Assembly: GCF_019059575.1 (NCBI RefSeq)
Contig: NW_024881862.1
Span: 186,001 to 250,000 of the forward strand
Direction of reading: 5' to 3'
Source: Amphibalanus amphitrite
Lineage: Eukaryota > Arthropoda > Thecostraca > Balanomorpha > Balanidae
DNA length: 64,000 bases
Position 1 is the stretch's first letter. Each line of letters starts with the position of its first letter. Positions 27,435 through 39,028 of the stretch are shown one piece after another. The position numbers were made by a program, and so were the translations under genes. The notes under the pieces are model-generated. The model was given only the letters and a program-made list of their open reading frames with translations, was not told where the DNA came from and did no database searches.

Positions 27435-27561
27435 GCGTGCGACAAGGGCGGATCCAGGGGGGGGGCCAACGGGGCCATGGCCCCCCCAAGACGGTCAAAG
27501 GGGGGCCATACTATGTTTTGGCCCCCCAAGAAATAAGTCAAGAAAAATAAAAAAGAAACAT

Positions 27562-29471
27562 TAGGGTGGCACTTAATCTCGACTTTTTTAATTTCGACCG
27601 GGACGGGTAGCCATATTGTTCTACCTCATGAAAAAATACTCTGTATGAAATTTTATCAAAAAATATTCATATTTAGAGGTAGCTCAATGGGGTCATAATT
27701 GGTACATATTGACCAAACGTATATTGTGAACGGGGATTCAGATGTGTGTCGCGCCTTTCCAAGCATTGTCATATTTGAGCTGTAACACGTTTAAATGAAT
27801 GATATATGCCTTCCTATTTGTTTCATAACCACAGTGTTTCTTGCCGCAAACGCGCTGTGACGCAATGCGTGATTCAACCAATGGCCGTTCAGTGTAGTTT
27901 AGCTTATTTTGTTCGGTGACGGTAGCCCGCTGCCAGGCGTGCAACTTCAGCTCTTCTCTCGTATTACGATGGCTGGGAAGGGTCACGAGACTGCTAGCAC
28001 TTACCGGGGTTACATGAGCAAGTAAATACGTATCAGGAATGGTTTTTCTTCGCTGAATATTGTGATCCGTTTGTAATACGCATTTACTCTGCTCATGTAT
28101 CCACGGTTACTGATGCGCACTGATGCGGGTTGTACACTGATGCCAGTGTACAACCCGCGTGATGCCTCCACAACCCGCGTGATGCTCTTGCACAGTTCGG
28201 TCGTATATCCTTGACCGCCAGCACTCACGCGACAACCGTGAGATGCTGGAGCTGGCCATCACTGTCCTCGGTGGTGCTCCGAAACGAGGTAGGAAGATCG
28301 TTCGCCCCAATATGCTCCGTGTGTGCTGGTTGACCAATGCCATGGGCTATGAAGCTTTACCTCTTCCGAGCACAATCCCGGCTCACTACGTCTAAGAAGA
28401 AGAGCCTCCACCGAATCGTGACCTTTGTGGTAACAACGTAGTTTTCGGCTCGATTCAATGCACCGCTTCTGGCGTCTGCACCAGCGCAAGATCTCGACTT
28501 CCTCAAGTCCCTCCTGGAGTGCGAATTGGACGAATTGGTGTTCGAATTGGTGTCCAAGGCGACAACAATTGTCTTCAGCCGTCACCTCTGGTATCCAAAT
28601 GAGAGGCTGGTCGCCCTCATCTTCTAATGAAGGAGATAACGATCGCTGCTACTAGACGTGAGATGGCTGCATCGATACGAGAGAAGGAGAGGGCCGAGGA
28701 CCCCCCCCCCCCGTCGAGCCCACGTTGAACTTACTATAGCTTCAGTCTCTAGCAAGTCCACGGCAGACTTCGTCATATCAAAACTGGCTTCACAAGCTTC
28801 TTCAGCATCCTCGATATGGACACCGACTTCCTCTCGAAGGATCCGATTCTTTGGGAGGTCAAGCCATTCTACAACGCCGCCGTGCGCTACATGAGACCTC
28901 TTCGCGCCTCTACGACTTCGCGGAACGAGGCATTTTGTTGATGGCCAGGAAATCGATCTGACCCCCACGAAGGATAAAGACTAACAACAGCTCCTCTTGT
29001 AGGTCGTCGAGGAGCAAAGACGCAAGCATTCTGACATACGCAAGGCGGTCGTAACTCCTAAGTAGGCAAGACTAGCCGACGATTGATGTGTACAAGTGTT
29101 GGCTGATTACGGAGGATACCGCGCTTTCTCTTTTTATGGAGTTATGCAGTAAGTTATGCATACCTTCAAAAGAATTATGTACTCATGTACCTATATATCT
29201 GAGCTTTAGGTGCTGAAACGTTTCGATAAAGTCTTGACAACGTCCAATGTCATTGTGAACGTCAGAATTACACGGGGAAATTAAAATTTCGGCAAAGTTG
29301 TGTTTTTCACAAAAAAATGTGAACTTTGACCTGGTTGAGCTACCTCTAAATAAACATATTTTCCAAAAATATTCTACACACAACGTTTTCTCGGGTGGTA
29401 GAACAGATTGGCTGCCCGTACCGTTGAAAATTCTCAAAACGAAATTTTAGCCCCATTTTAGTGCCACCCTA
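27562..29471 (+). mobile_element. Inner transposon with long inverted ends and 8-bp TSD
   Basis: Inserted in the outer element. It begins TAGGGTGGCACT and ends AGTGCCACCCTA, and similarity of the ends continues imperfectly for about 130 bp (shared TTCTACC and TTTAGAGGTAGCTCAA). The 8-bp direct repeat AGAAACAT lies at 27554-27561 and 29472-29479. It carries the decayed gene at about 28200-29065. Confidence 0.8.
28200..29065 (+). pseudogene. Decayed transposon-borne gene of unnamed arthropod family
   Basis: Mixed frames give ordered conserved blocks: REMLELAITVLGGAPKRGRK, DLDFLKSLLECELDELVF, TIVFSRHLWYPNERLVALIF, FFSILDMDTDFLSKDPILWE, LYDFAERGILLM and VVEEQRRKHSDIRKAVVTP. I recall a recurrent uncharacterised arthropod protein family with blocks of the type LGGTPPRG, HLWYLSEELVAL, FFTILDISSDFL, DHAERGVALV and VVAEHRK, but not its name. 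At least four frame changes and several stops make it non-functional. Confidence 0.6.
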
Positions 29472-29801
29472 AGAAACATTCTCAAACTTTCCATGCTGAA
29501 AAACTGAAATATTGCTTTGATGATGCAGTGACCTTGGGGTAACGTGAAAAAAACTCTGCCAAATAGAGTTTAGCAGCCTGATCCGCGCAAAATGAAGTGT
29601 TTTATTCGAAACAAAATACGAATCATGGGCAGACCATGGTACGATTATATGTATCCAATGCATGAGATTACGTCACTAGCTCATGACGCCTGAGCAGCCA
29701 GAGCTGTGGAATAGGATGATGTCATCGGTCAAAACACTCTTGTTTCGAAAGTTGCGCTTACAATTGGAAGAAAAATGAACTACGTCATTTGTTTATTTTA
29801 A

Positions 29802-30167
29802 CCCTCGCCGGCACATGGTTGATGCAGCCCCCCCCCCCCCTAAGGTTTTTCGCAAATAACTCGCGTAAAAAGCGGCCGATCGCGACGAACGTTTCAGTAG
29901 GTACCCTCGGCTTGATCAATTTTACACCTATCCCTAAAATTTCATGACCCTGACCCAAATGACCTTTGACCTGTGACCTATTTTTCGAGACAATGTTTGG
30001 CCGTAGTAGCGATTTGGCGTATACCATCCCGCATTAGCGCGCTTTTGCCGTCTTTTCGTGGTTTCAAGCGTTCATACATGTGATATGATGTTGATCCCAG
30101 GACTCAAGGCAGGACCCGTACTGGTTGACCTGACCTAACCTGACTCGACCTGGCCTACATGCATGAA
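29802..30167 (+). mobile_element. TTAA MITE fragment, copy 3
   Basis: Starts CCCTCGC after TTAA (29798-29801) and follows the sequence of 35437-36325 through the GCGTAAAAAGCGGCCGATCG block to the TGACCTGACC region. It then stops at or near a TTAA (30168-30171) without the right inverted end. Truncated copy inside the outer transposon. Confidence 0.6.
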
Positions 30168-30776
30168 TTAAGCCCTGTCCGGCATTAAGCTCAACAGGAT
30201 GCCTCTTCAATCGTCCTAGCTGAACCCAGCATAAGCTCAGCTTGTCTGAACTCAGACACACCATCAACATTGCCGAGCCTGAATTTGAGCTCGACGCCGG
30301 GCCCATGGGCCTGGACTTTGTGGTCATGGGCGCGGGAGCCGGGGGGCAGTGGAGGCAGCCTGCCCCCACAACTCTGGGGCCGTGGGGGCGCTGCCCTCAC
30401 AACTTTTCATAGAGCCAGGAACCGTGGGGGCAACTTGTCTTCCCTGAATTAGCGGTTGTGGTTCACAAAGGAAAACTAAAGGGAAAAAATATTTAAGAAA
30501 AATCCCCCTCTTTACCTGGCTTGACAGCTCATGTGGAAGATTTAAGCCTTTATTCTACGTTACCAAAAAGGTAGTTCCTTGACTCAGCTGAGACGAAATA
30601 TCTCACTTTTTGCAAATGATTTCGTTTCTTTTTTCGATGAAAAGGCGAAGGGGTGAAAAATAAGTGGCCTAAAACCAATGAGAAAACTAGATTTGCGGGT
30701 ACCCTAGGTTTGGCTAGTCCCACCGGTTGGCCCCCCCCCCCCAAGACGGCCGGCTGGATCCGCCCTTGGCGTGCGA

Positions 30777-31929
30777 GCAATGCCATATTTACCTAGATAA
30801 ATGTGCTTGGATGGGTTTTCGTATGTGATTTCTCAGCCCTTTTAAAAAAGAATATGGTTCGGCCTTGAAACTTTTTAAAGCACATGGAAACGTGATGTGA
30901 TACCCTCCTAACTCATTGCAAGTTCCAATGCTTTGGTTTTGCAAGTTGATCCTTGCATGACGTTACATATAAAGTTACATGAAACGCTTGAAGCTGCAAT
31001 AGTTTTTAACAATAATTCTACGCCAAATAGGTTGGTGTGTCGGGTCGGGAAAGGCCACCAAGGAAACTAGGACTCACCTCCAAAAATAATTACATATTTG
31101 ATAGATACATGACCTCTATCAGCCAACATCCTGACCTGACCGGCTTTCACATGATCTTAGCCTGGTTTCAACACTAAGGCTAGCTTTTTTCGAAAGAAAA
31201 AGTATATTGTTTGATGCGGCTGCGCATGGAAAACACTCACATGTCAAATTTCGACTTAGGTGGACAGTAAACTTAATTGCGTTTACATGGACTCGAAAAC
31301 TCGATATGTCAGACGGATGCTCTAAAGGTGACATACGAGGTCGGAAAGGCATAACGGTGCCAAATTTAAAGCTCTGCAGCCATTGCAGCAAAGCATTCGC
31401 CAAAAAACGGGACCAGTAAGCTAAGGTTTCTTGAAACAACTTCAAAGGTCACTGTTTGACCTGGGATATCTAAAATGGGTACCAGTCGCTGAGTCTCGTA
31501 AAGGCGCATACGCTAGTCATTTTCCGTGAAGCTCCAGTTCATATAAGGGATACAATGACAAGGGAGGTAGGTTGCAACATCCCATCCCGCATGTTGGCTG
31601 TGGCGTTTGTAGAAAATCGAGAGTCGAGAGGTCTTACCAAGGCCATGGTCTTACGAGTGTCAAATGTCAAACAAGCTAACAGGCCTCTTCAAGTATATAG
31701 GTACTCAAATGAGAACTCAGAAGTGTTTATTGGTTGTCTTTGCACGGATATAAGGCATAAGCCGATCTGTCTGTGTTTTTTGCTTGCATTGCTGACGCGT
31801 TCCCTATATTCTATAAGCTATGTACATCCTACATCCGTAACATTTTCAATTTTTGCCCAAGTTATGAGCTTGGATCAAATGTGCACGTCTTTCGAAACTT
31901 GGAAAACGGTAGACTTTACGAAACTTCGA
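30777..31929. other. No gene recognised
   Basis: Contains short open frames only, none with domain resemblance. Confidence 0.45.
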
Positions 31930-32263
31930 AAGAGCCGCCACCGGTTGAAGGTGCCGCCCGAGGCGCTGATATGCCTACGTCACGCAAGGGTAGCCCGCTG
32001 ATTGGTCGGATGACAGCGCATGCGTGGGGAGTAGGCGGTCACTTCGAAAGGCAGAAAAGGACCTCTCGGCGACGTGTGAAGCGTAGTGCCGTGCTGAGGA
32101 CCCTGGTGACGCGGTGCTGTGCTGAAGACCCCGAGGACGAGGTCGCCGGCCACTGACGGTGCTGGATTGCCGCTCCGGCTTCAACATCTGCCGTCTCTAC
32201 CGGAACAGCAGCCGACTCCAGACGGACTCCAACCGGGATCGTCAGGACTCCAGACAGGTTAGT
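31930..32263 (+). promoter_or_regulatory. Probable promoter and non-coding first exon
   Basis: A GC-rich block with a GATTGG (inverted CCAAT) near 31999 and the NRF1-like palindrome GCGCATGCG near 32017-32025. It is followed by sequence ending GACTCCAGACAG at a GTTAGT donor (32258). No downstream coding exon was identified before the microsatellite, so the gene is unknown. Confidence 0.35.
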
Positions 32264-32807
32264 CCCACCCCAGGTGGGTATCTGTGTATTATGTATGCAT
32301 TTTGTGCCTAATTCACAGTGGGGCTACTGATATCGGTGGCAGCGGCCTTTGACTTCATGAAATATGCGTCTAGGAAGTCGTGTTAATTCTTTTATGTTAA
32401 TTTTGCTTATACATGGACCGTTGGAATACCAATACTCCGGAGAGATTTCATCCGAACAATTATTCACAACTTTCTCAGTGGAAGCAGAAATTAAATTAAA
32501 TTGATTAAACTTAAGTTATTTTAACTGCTGTGAACATTGAAAACTTTGTTATAAGCTGCCTTATTTGCTAATTGTCGAGCGAAAGACATATAATTGTTTT
32601 ATTCCGGGTTTGTTGTGAAGTTAAACGTTTCGTTGCCTTTTTTTAAACACCTAAGGGGGTATCAAATGAGATAAAAACAAAGAATTCTTAATTCTTACCA
32701 ACAAATGAATTCTTACAAACAAAGAATTCTTACCAACAAATGAGAAAAGGTAACAAAGAATCAAAGCTAGCTAACTAGTCTAGTTAAGTCCACTCTATTT
32801 TTTATTT
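32264..32807. other. No gene recognised
   Basis: AT-rich, possibly intron of the putative transcript that starts near 32 kb. Confidence 0.4.
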
Positions 32808-32958
<151 letters not shown>

Positions 32959-33179
32959 TCCCTAGCTCTCTGCCTTCAAACCTTCTCCCTCTTTTTTACC
33001 TACCTTTAAAATCTGGCATATAAACCTGACAGTTGAGAGTCAATCTGGGCGCTAGTCGCCTTTCCTCGATTAATGGCGGTCGGCTGGAGGCGCAGTCAAG
33101 CACGGGCTAGGCTATCGTTACCGTCAAAGAAGACATTTTACAAAAAAAAAAAAAAACAGAAAGCGAAAAAAAACGTATG

Positions 33180-33827
33180 CGATGCTACGCTGGGTGTGAT
33201 GGACTGTGATCCATTGTCTTTACTGTATCACTTTCTATTATGTCCAGCGTATCATCGTGCAGGCACCGAATAGAATTTGCTTGTGGCCGGTCACCGTTAA
33301 ATCGGTAGCAAATTATTTGCATCTCATCATCATCGAATTTAAGAGTGATTGTGCGAAATGTACGCTCAATTCCAATTGCCAAGCCCATGAGCCAAGCCAA
33401 AACCATTGCTGCTTAGATATTGATATTGGCATTTGTTCAGACTTTCTTCATGGCATCAGTCTGCGCATGTCTTTCACGAACTGTGTTTCTTGTCATGGGA
33501 TCTATAGCACATGACTGACACACATTTTGTGACAGATGTGCGAATGGAGTCGTCATCATTTTGATTTTGCCTTGTATTACAAAAGATACTGCATTTCATC
33601 ACGAGTCGATTGTCTGAAAGGATAGATTTGTTCACGTTTTTCTCGAGTTGTGGTTTTAGTCCTGGTGATTTCTGAACATGACTAAAGCATAATTCGTGAT
33701 GAATGTGTGCACGATTCAACCTGATGTTTTTTAATATCAGCTCAATGAGGTATTAGAGACTAAGAGTGGTTATTTTAACGTCAGCGATATATTTCATTAC
33801 TTCTAGTCTGCATCGTGGAAGTCGAAT
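33180..33827. repeat. Low-copy repeat with hairpin module (33.2 kb)
   Basis: A degenerate hairpin module at about 33188-33250 (GGTGTGATGGACTGTGATC ... TATCAC ... ACCATCG-like text) is followed by a block containing TCATGGGATCTATAGCAC and TTTGTGACAGATGTGCG. That block recurs at about 44090-44160, 44640-44710 and, in weaker form, 49340-49400. Confidence 0.65.
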
Positions 33828-34859
33828 GTAGGGGAGAGTGGGGCTAGTTGTTACAGGGGTAAGTTGTTACAAAGGAAATATCTTTAAAAATACTCTTGAT
33901 ATGGCAGCGTTATGGGCGCAAAATGACCACCGCAGTCGACGCGCCCGTAAACCCCAATGAACGAACGAACGGAACTCTTGATATGGCGCCAATATTTACG
34001 CTAGCAGAAAGGCTACGCACATTTTGCATGTCACTGCAGGCTCAGACCTGGTGGAACGCCATGTCGCCCTGTAGGCGCACTGGGGTAAGTTGTGACAGCA
34101 AAAGTATTTTTTGCTGGCCAACACTTTGGGTCGTTTTTTGTCAAGGTTATTTGTGTAAGAATGTTGAATGTATGTTCACAAAATTAAGCGATGATTTCTT
34201 TTGTAAGATCACCAAGTAAAACGCACTAGCCTCTTCATGTAAACAAACATTTGAGTTCAGTCTTGTGAAAATCGGCCGCCGCAGGGCCGGGGCATGTTTA
34301 AAGATGGCTACCCAAGACTGCTTATAGCGTGCTCCATTTCACCTGGGCGTAAATTTCGTGCAGAAAATCAAACTCCGGTCAGTGTGGCAATGCATGGTGC
34401 CCTTGGCGCCGCAGTAAAGGCAATCAGAGCTTGAGCCATGTTTGATGAGCCTTTTCATGCGTGTGGAGTACAGTAATGGTTTATGCTTTATTGTTCTTGC
34501 TTTTCAATGAGAAAGGAAAGCATGTTTAGTATTATCCATTAGGGAGGCTTACGATCGGTTCCGATAGGACGGCCAATGACCGTTATAATGATGAAGAAAC
34601 TACGAAAAAAGAAGTGTAACATGTTACCCCATATCGTGTATCAAGTTGCCCTACAATTTTTCAACTAACCCCAAAAATCTTGCTTTGGTTTTCTGAATTT
34701 CACATAAAAGTGAATAGTCGTAAAGAAGTGAAAGTTTGCATGTGCTTTCCAAATTGATTCAGCTAGCATGTGACCAAATTTGGTGCAATTTCATTGAATA
34801 GCTTGGCCACTAAGTGCAGAAGACCAAAAAGTGTAACGCATAGCCCCACTCTCCCCTAC
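33828..34859. mobile_element. TIR element with GTAGGGGAGAGTGGGG ends
   Basis: The left end GTAGGGGAGAGTGGGGCTA (33828) is matched in complement at the right end (34841-34859). Interior of about 1 kb without recognised coding. Direct target duplications are not evident. It contains a small retro-insertion (33905-33974). Confidence 0.7.
33905..33974 (+). mobile_element. Very short 5'-truncated LINE tail with 14-bp TSD
   Basis: About 70 bp ending in (GAAC)n, containing AAAATGACCACCGCAGTCGA, the same 3' end as the I-clade LINE relic at about 53779. It is flanked by direct repeats ACTCTTGATATGGC at 33891-33904 and 33975-33988. Target-primed insertion of a LINE or LINE-tailed RNA is the simplest reading. 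Confidence 0.75.
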
Positions 34860-35169
34860 TCGTATATCTTGAATATTTTTTTTAACCAAAATTTTAATTC
34901 TAAAACATCTGCATTTTTTTGCAATTCATACATCAATACAATGTTTCCCTTATCATATCATCACCTTTAATTATTTGATCAACCTTTTACTTGTTAAACA
35001 CTTGGTCTTTATCTAGGCATAATGCACTTATTAACTAGATTTTTGAAACATTCTTGCTTCTCATCTGATATCTGTCTGCTCGTTACTGTTGATGGTCTAT
35101 TTTACATGTAATATGCAGCAAAAGGGTCTATCGCCTAGCGATGGATGAACAGTCGATTAGCAAGTCAGC

Positions 35170-36999
35170 AATTGTGGTGTTGAAGCTATTCAGGTGTTGG
35201 TATGTTTGGTGCGATGAGCTGTGATATGCACTTGTAAAGATGTATCACAACCCATCGCATCACACATGTCATCACAATGACACAAGGGACGAGGAGACCT
35301 TTTGGTGAGAGACCCTGTTGAACTTATCACTGTCACTGTCCACTGAGGTCAGAAAGCAGCTCGAAAAGAAAAAGGGATTTGATCGCTTTTTTAACCGTGA
35401 CATGGTTTTCGGACTGGGCGGTTGGGTGCCAATTAACCCTCGCATGTGTAGGGGGGGGGGGGGGTTCGGATGGACCCCCCCCATGGTTTTTCGCAAATAA
35501 CTCGCGTAAAAAGCGGCCGATCGCGACGAAACTTTCAGTACCCTCGCATTGATCAATTTTACACCTACCCTGAAAATTTCATGACCCTGACCCCAATGAC
35601 CTTTGACCTGTGACCTCTTTTCCGAGACCATGTTTGGCCGGAATCGCGATTCCGCGTATGTCGGCTGGCATTAGCCGCGCGTTTGCAAGCTTTTCGTGGT
35701 TTCAAACGTTCAAACATATGATTTGATGTTGCTCCCATGCATTAGGGTGGGTGTCAAGGTCACCTGAAGGTCAGGTCAGGTCATTGACCTTTGGTGACCT
35801 CGGTTCACTTTTTCGAGTTTTACATGTTTCTAGGCTAGTTTTTGGAGCTGAATTTGAATTTAGCAACCATTTGAACATTTACGAAGTAGTTTTGGTGCCT
35901 TCGTAACATGTTACGAAGCTGTCAGAGGCGGTTGACACGTAATACTTATACCCGTCACGACGCCTACTGGTTGACCTGACCTGACCTGACCCGACCTGGT
36001 CTAAATGCTTAAAGACATCATCTATGATCAAAACTAACACGATATTCGTGATCAGCACCCCGAAAAACCCCTTAGCAGCCACACTTTACGACTTTCGAAC
36101 AGGTCCCGATTTTCCCGACCTTGGGTCATTGACCTGACCTGGAAGGTCAACCAATGACCTAGGACCTTAAAATTGGGTATCATCGGCTTCCTCTCGTCAC
36201 GGGCAACACGCTCGTTTTTTCCGCGAAGCTCTAGCTCGATCAGGGGCCAAACGGCAAGGGGGGGTCCAACCGACCCCCCCCCCCCTACACATTAGAAGCT
36301 GGAAAACGCCGCACACATGCGAGGGTTAAAACACCTTTCCTCCCAGAACGCAGATTATGTCAACGCACAGCATCGGATGAGCAGGTCACTTGCGTCAAGT
36401 GTCAGAGGTCAAGTTTGTGGTTTTTAAAATGTGATATATGAAAAATGCCAGCATTGCACCGGTCATATCATCAAATCTCCACATATGGAACCGCCGGATG
36501 TTTTGGTATGTTTGACTGCTGAGCTGTGGTATGCACGTTCTTAGTTGTATCACTTCCCAGCATGCTAAACATTCCATTACACTGTCAAAAAAGCTCACCG
36601 AACCCGAATCTGAGCGGTGCGCATCTCCAGCTTGTGTTGCACCACTACGACACGTGCAATCGTATGGTACTTTGAAGAATGGTGGCTTATTGATAATTCT
36701 TGAATGATGTACCTAAAATTTCCTATTTTAGAGATATTGTTCTTGAACTGTTCTATTATATGATGGGACGAAACCACATCACATAACTGACATGTGGAGT
36801 GAGAAGTGGCAAAAACATCATGTATGGTAGTTTACTGCATGGTAGTTTACTGCAACGAATGCTATGTTTAGGACATCACCATGACAAAAGGTATAGTAGA
36901 CGGCGGTCGCGATGTGTTGGTATGTTTGATGCGCTGGGATGTGATATGCATTATTTGAGCTGCATCACTTCCCATCACATCTAACATGTCATCACAATT
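35170..36999. repeat. Low-copy repeat unit, copy 1 (carries the MITE)
   Basis: Order: hairpin module (about 35200-35275); the GGGACGAGGAGACC and TGAGAGACCCTGTTGAAC block; the GGCGGTTGGGTGCC block (interrupted at TTAA by the MITE, resuming at 36326); a second hairpin module (about 36505-36575); a block with GTGGCTTATTGATAA; and a third module ending GTCATCACAATT (36999). Without the MITE it is about 0.94 kb and closely matches 39335-41845. Confidence 0.8.
35437..36325 (+). mobile_element. TTAA-flanked piggyBac-type MITE, copy 2 (889 bp)
   Basis: Left end CCCTCGCATGTGT, right end its exact complement; TTAA on both sides (35433-35436 and 36326-36329). The uninterrupted sites at about 39575-39585 and 48813-48825 read CAATTAAAACACC, so the boundaries are exact. 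Sub-terminal G-run/C-run hairpins occur at both ends; the interior has repeated TGACCTGACC motifs. No coding capacity. Confidence 0.88.
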
Positions 37000-37181
37000 A
37001 TCTAAAAAGTTAATTGTTTTCAAAAACGGACTTCGCTGAGGAAAACTAAATATTATAACCAAATATTTCGGCTAAAACTAAATATTATAAAAACTAAATA
37101 TTATAAAAACTAAATATTATAACTAAATATTATAACCAAAGCTGTACCCGAAAACTAAATATTATAACCAAAGCTGTACCC

Positions 37182-38588
37182 GTGAAGGAAATCATTTCAG
37201 CCGTGGAGGCAGGTCTGTCAAAAGAGGTCAACATTGAAATGGCGAATGCGACGAGATCTAAGGTTAGCAATCTTCTCGCTAAGGCAAAAACGAAACCTGT
37301 TCAAGATAATATGACCACTCAAGAAAGACGTGCTATGAAAGAATTGCAAAGAAGAACGGACATAAAGATCCTCCCGTCTGATAAGAGCAACAGAGTAGTG
37401 GTTATGTCAACTGAAGAATACAGTGCGAAAGTGAATGCATTACTTGAAGATCCTGCTTACAAAAAAGTTAAAAATGATCCCACGCCAGGAAAAGAGAAAG
37501 CGCTCAGAAAGGAAATCGACTCTCTGAAGAAAAACGGCGACATATCGAACGACCTCGCGAAGAAACTACGACCGTCGCACACGAGCGCTCCGAGACTCTA
37601 CTGCCTTCCAAAGACCCACAAGCCTGGCGTACCGGTAAGACCGATTACCAGCATGGTCGACTCACCTGCATACGAAGTGGCATCGTACCTGACGAGGGTC
37701 ATCGGGCCGGTAGTGGGTCAAACTGAGTTTACCGTGCCCAACTCAAGTGTTTTTGTCGATCAGGTCAGACAGATTGAGATGTCGAGCTCGGATATAATGG
37801 TTAGCTTCGACGTCATATCCTTGTTCACGAAAGTGCCTGTGGCTGAGGCTGTTGATGTAGTGTGCCAAAAACTAGGTGACGATGAGACGCTGGCTGAGCG
37901 AACTGAGCTATCTGTAGATTCCATCCGCAGACTGATCATGGCTTGTCTCGAGTGTAGGTACTTTATATTCCAGGGGCAGTACTATGAACAAGTAGAGGGC
38001 GCTCCAATGGGGCTCAGTTTGTCAGTTGTCCTGGCCAATGCGTACATGGAGTATCTAGAGGATAGAATAATGGCTGAAGCACCGCTCAAGCCAACATACT
38101 GGCGCCGCTATGTAGATGACACTTTTGTCATTTGGTCTCATGGGGAAGCGGCTCTTGATGAGTTCTTTCAATTCATGAACAGTGTGTGCCCCAGCATACA
38201 GTTTACCTCAGAGAGAGAAGCGTACGGCCAGCTGTCGTTTCTTGATGTACGTGTTAGCAGGAGCGGTACAGGTGGTCTGCACACCGCTGTCTACAGAAAA
38301 CCAACTGCCAGCGACGCATACATCAGAAACAACTCAAACCACCCAGAAATGATGAAAGTGGGGGTCATCAAGAATCTAGTCCGGCGAGCAGAGAAAATTT
38401 CAAGTACCAAACAAGCAGAAGCCAAAGAGAAAGAACATCTGAAGACTGTTTTCAGACAACACGGCTATCCTAGCCACGTGATAAAAAAGGCTTTGATGTG
38501 CGAAACCAACAAAAAGATGACACAGACCAGGATACAGTCAATCAAAATGAGGTTACCCGCACAACATACATTTCGCTTCCATACGTAA
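37182..38588 (+). CDS. Penelope-like reverse transcriptase (frameshifted, 5'-truncated)
   Basis: Open for 468 codons. RT motifs in order: KTHKPGVPVRPITS, SFDVISLFTKVP (catalytic Asp about residue 210), APMGLSLSVVLANAYMEY and YVDDTFVIW (310-313), then LSFLDVRVSR and YRKPTASDAYI. The motif before the active site reads LSLSV where PLEs usually have SPLSP, a probable decay mark. About 100 or more N-terminal residues usual for the family are absent. The frame ends at 38588 in MTQTRIQSIKMR-type text, whereas the family continues directly into the endonuclease; the next frame takes over near 38500-38560, so a single-base indel has split one original frame. Confidence 0.9.
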   Translation: MKEIISAVEAGLSKEVNIEMANATRSKVSNLLAKAKTKPVQDNMTTQERRAMKELQRRTDIKILPSDKSNRVVVMSTEEYSAKVNALLEDPAYKKVKNDPTPGKEKALRKEIDSLKKNGDISNDLAKKLRPSHTSAPRLYCLPKTHKPGVPVRPITSMVDSPAYEVASYLTRVIGPVVGQTEFTVPNSSVFVDQVRQIEMSSSDIMVSFDVISLFTKVPVAEAVDVVCQKLGDDETLAERTELSVDSIRRLIMACLECRYFIFQGQYYEQVEGAPMGLSLSVVLANAYMEYLEDRIMAEAPLKPTYWRRYVDDTFVIWSHGEAALDEFFQFMNSVCPSIQFTSEREAYGQLSFLDVRVSRSGTGGLHTAVYRKPTASDAYIRNNSNHPEMMKVGVIKNLVRRAEKISSTKQAEAKEKEHLKTVFRQHGYPSHVIKKALMCETNKKMTQTRIQSIKMRLPAQHTFRFHT

Positions 38589-39028
38589 AGGGGTTAAGTG
38601 AGCCCATAGCAAGACTTTTGAAGCAGCACCACATCAAAACGGGACACAAGTCAAGAACACTTCGAGACCATTTAATGCAGGTGAAGGACAAAGTGCCACC
38701 TGAGATGAAAAAAGGCACCGTCTATCAGATCAGATGTGAGTGCGGTGAGTCCTACATAGGAGAAAGTGGACGTCCAAAATCAACCAGAATGAAGGAGCAC
38801 ATGGCTGATTTAAAACATGGCCGCACAGACACGTCAGCAACAGCTCAGCATGCCTACTCATGCAACAAATCATTAAATCCAAGAGACGCGAAAACATTGG
38901 CAGTTGAAAGAAACTGGAAGCGTAGGACAATCCGTGAGGCACTGGAGATTAAGGTGCACAATTCGTCATTGAACAGGGGGGTCGGAAAGGTCACCATCAG
39001 CCCTATTTGGGACATTGCGTTGAGATAG
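38498..39028 (+). CDS. GIY-YIG endonuclease domain of the Penelope-like element
   Basis: Real similarity begins near TTYISLPYVKGLSEPIARLL, the usual linker after the RT. The GIY-YIG core is GTVYQIRC (residues 73-80), ESYIGESGR (84-92) and TRMKEH (96-101, catalytic Arg 97); a downstream Glu in AVERNWKRR is the expected metal-binding region. Cysteines 80 and 82 fit the PLE-specific cysteine cluster. The first 20 residues of this frame lie in the overlap and are likely not natural. Confidence 0.88.
   Translation: MRNQQKDDTDQDTVNQNEVTRTTYISLPYVKGLSEPIARLLKQHHIKTGHKSRTLRDHLMQVKDKVPPEMKKGTVYQIRCECGESYIGESGRPKSTRMKEHMADLKHGRTDTSATAQHAYSCNKSLNPRDAKTLAVERNWKRRTIREALEIKVHNSSLNRGVGKVTISPIWDIALR

Larger units (their letters stand above)
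27443..30768. mobile_element. Outer DNA transposon with 8-bp TSD (hAT-like)
   Basis: Ends are CAAGGGCGGATCCAG and its exact complement, followed internally by G-rich/C-rich tracts. The 8-bp direct repeat GCGTGCGA lies at 27435-27442 and 30769-30776. An 8-bp target duplication with short ends starting CA fits hAT, though P-type elements also make 8-bp duplications. Its 3.3 kb are mostly a second element and a MITE; no transposase of its own was recognised. Confidence 0.8.
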
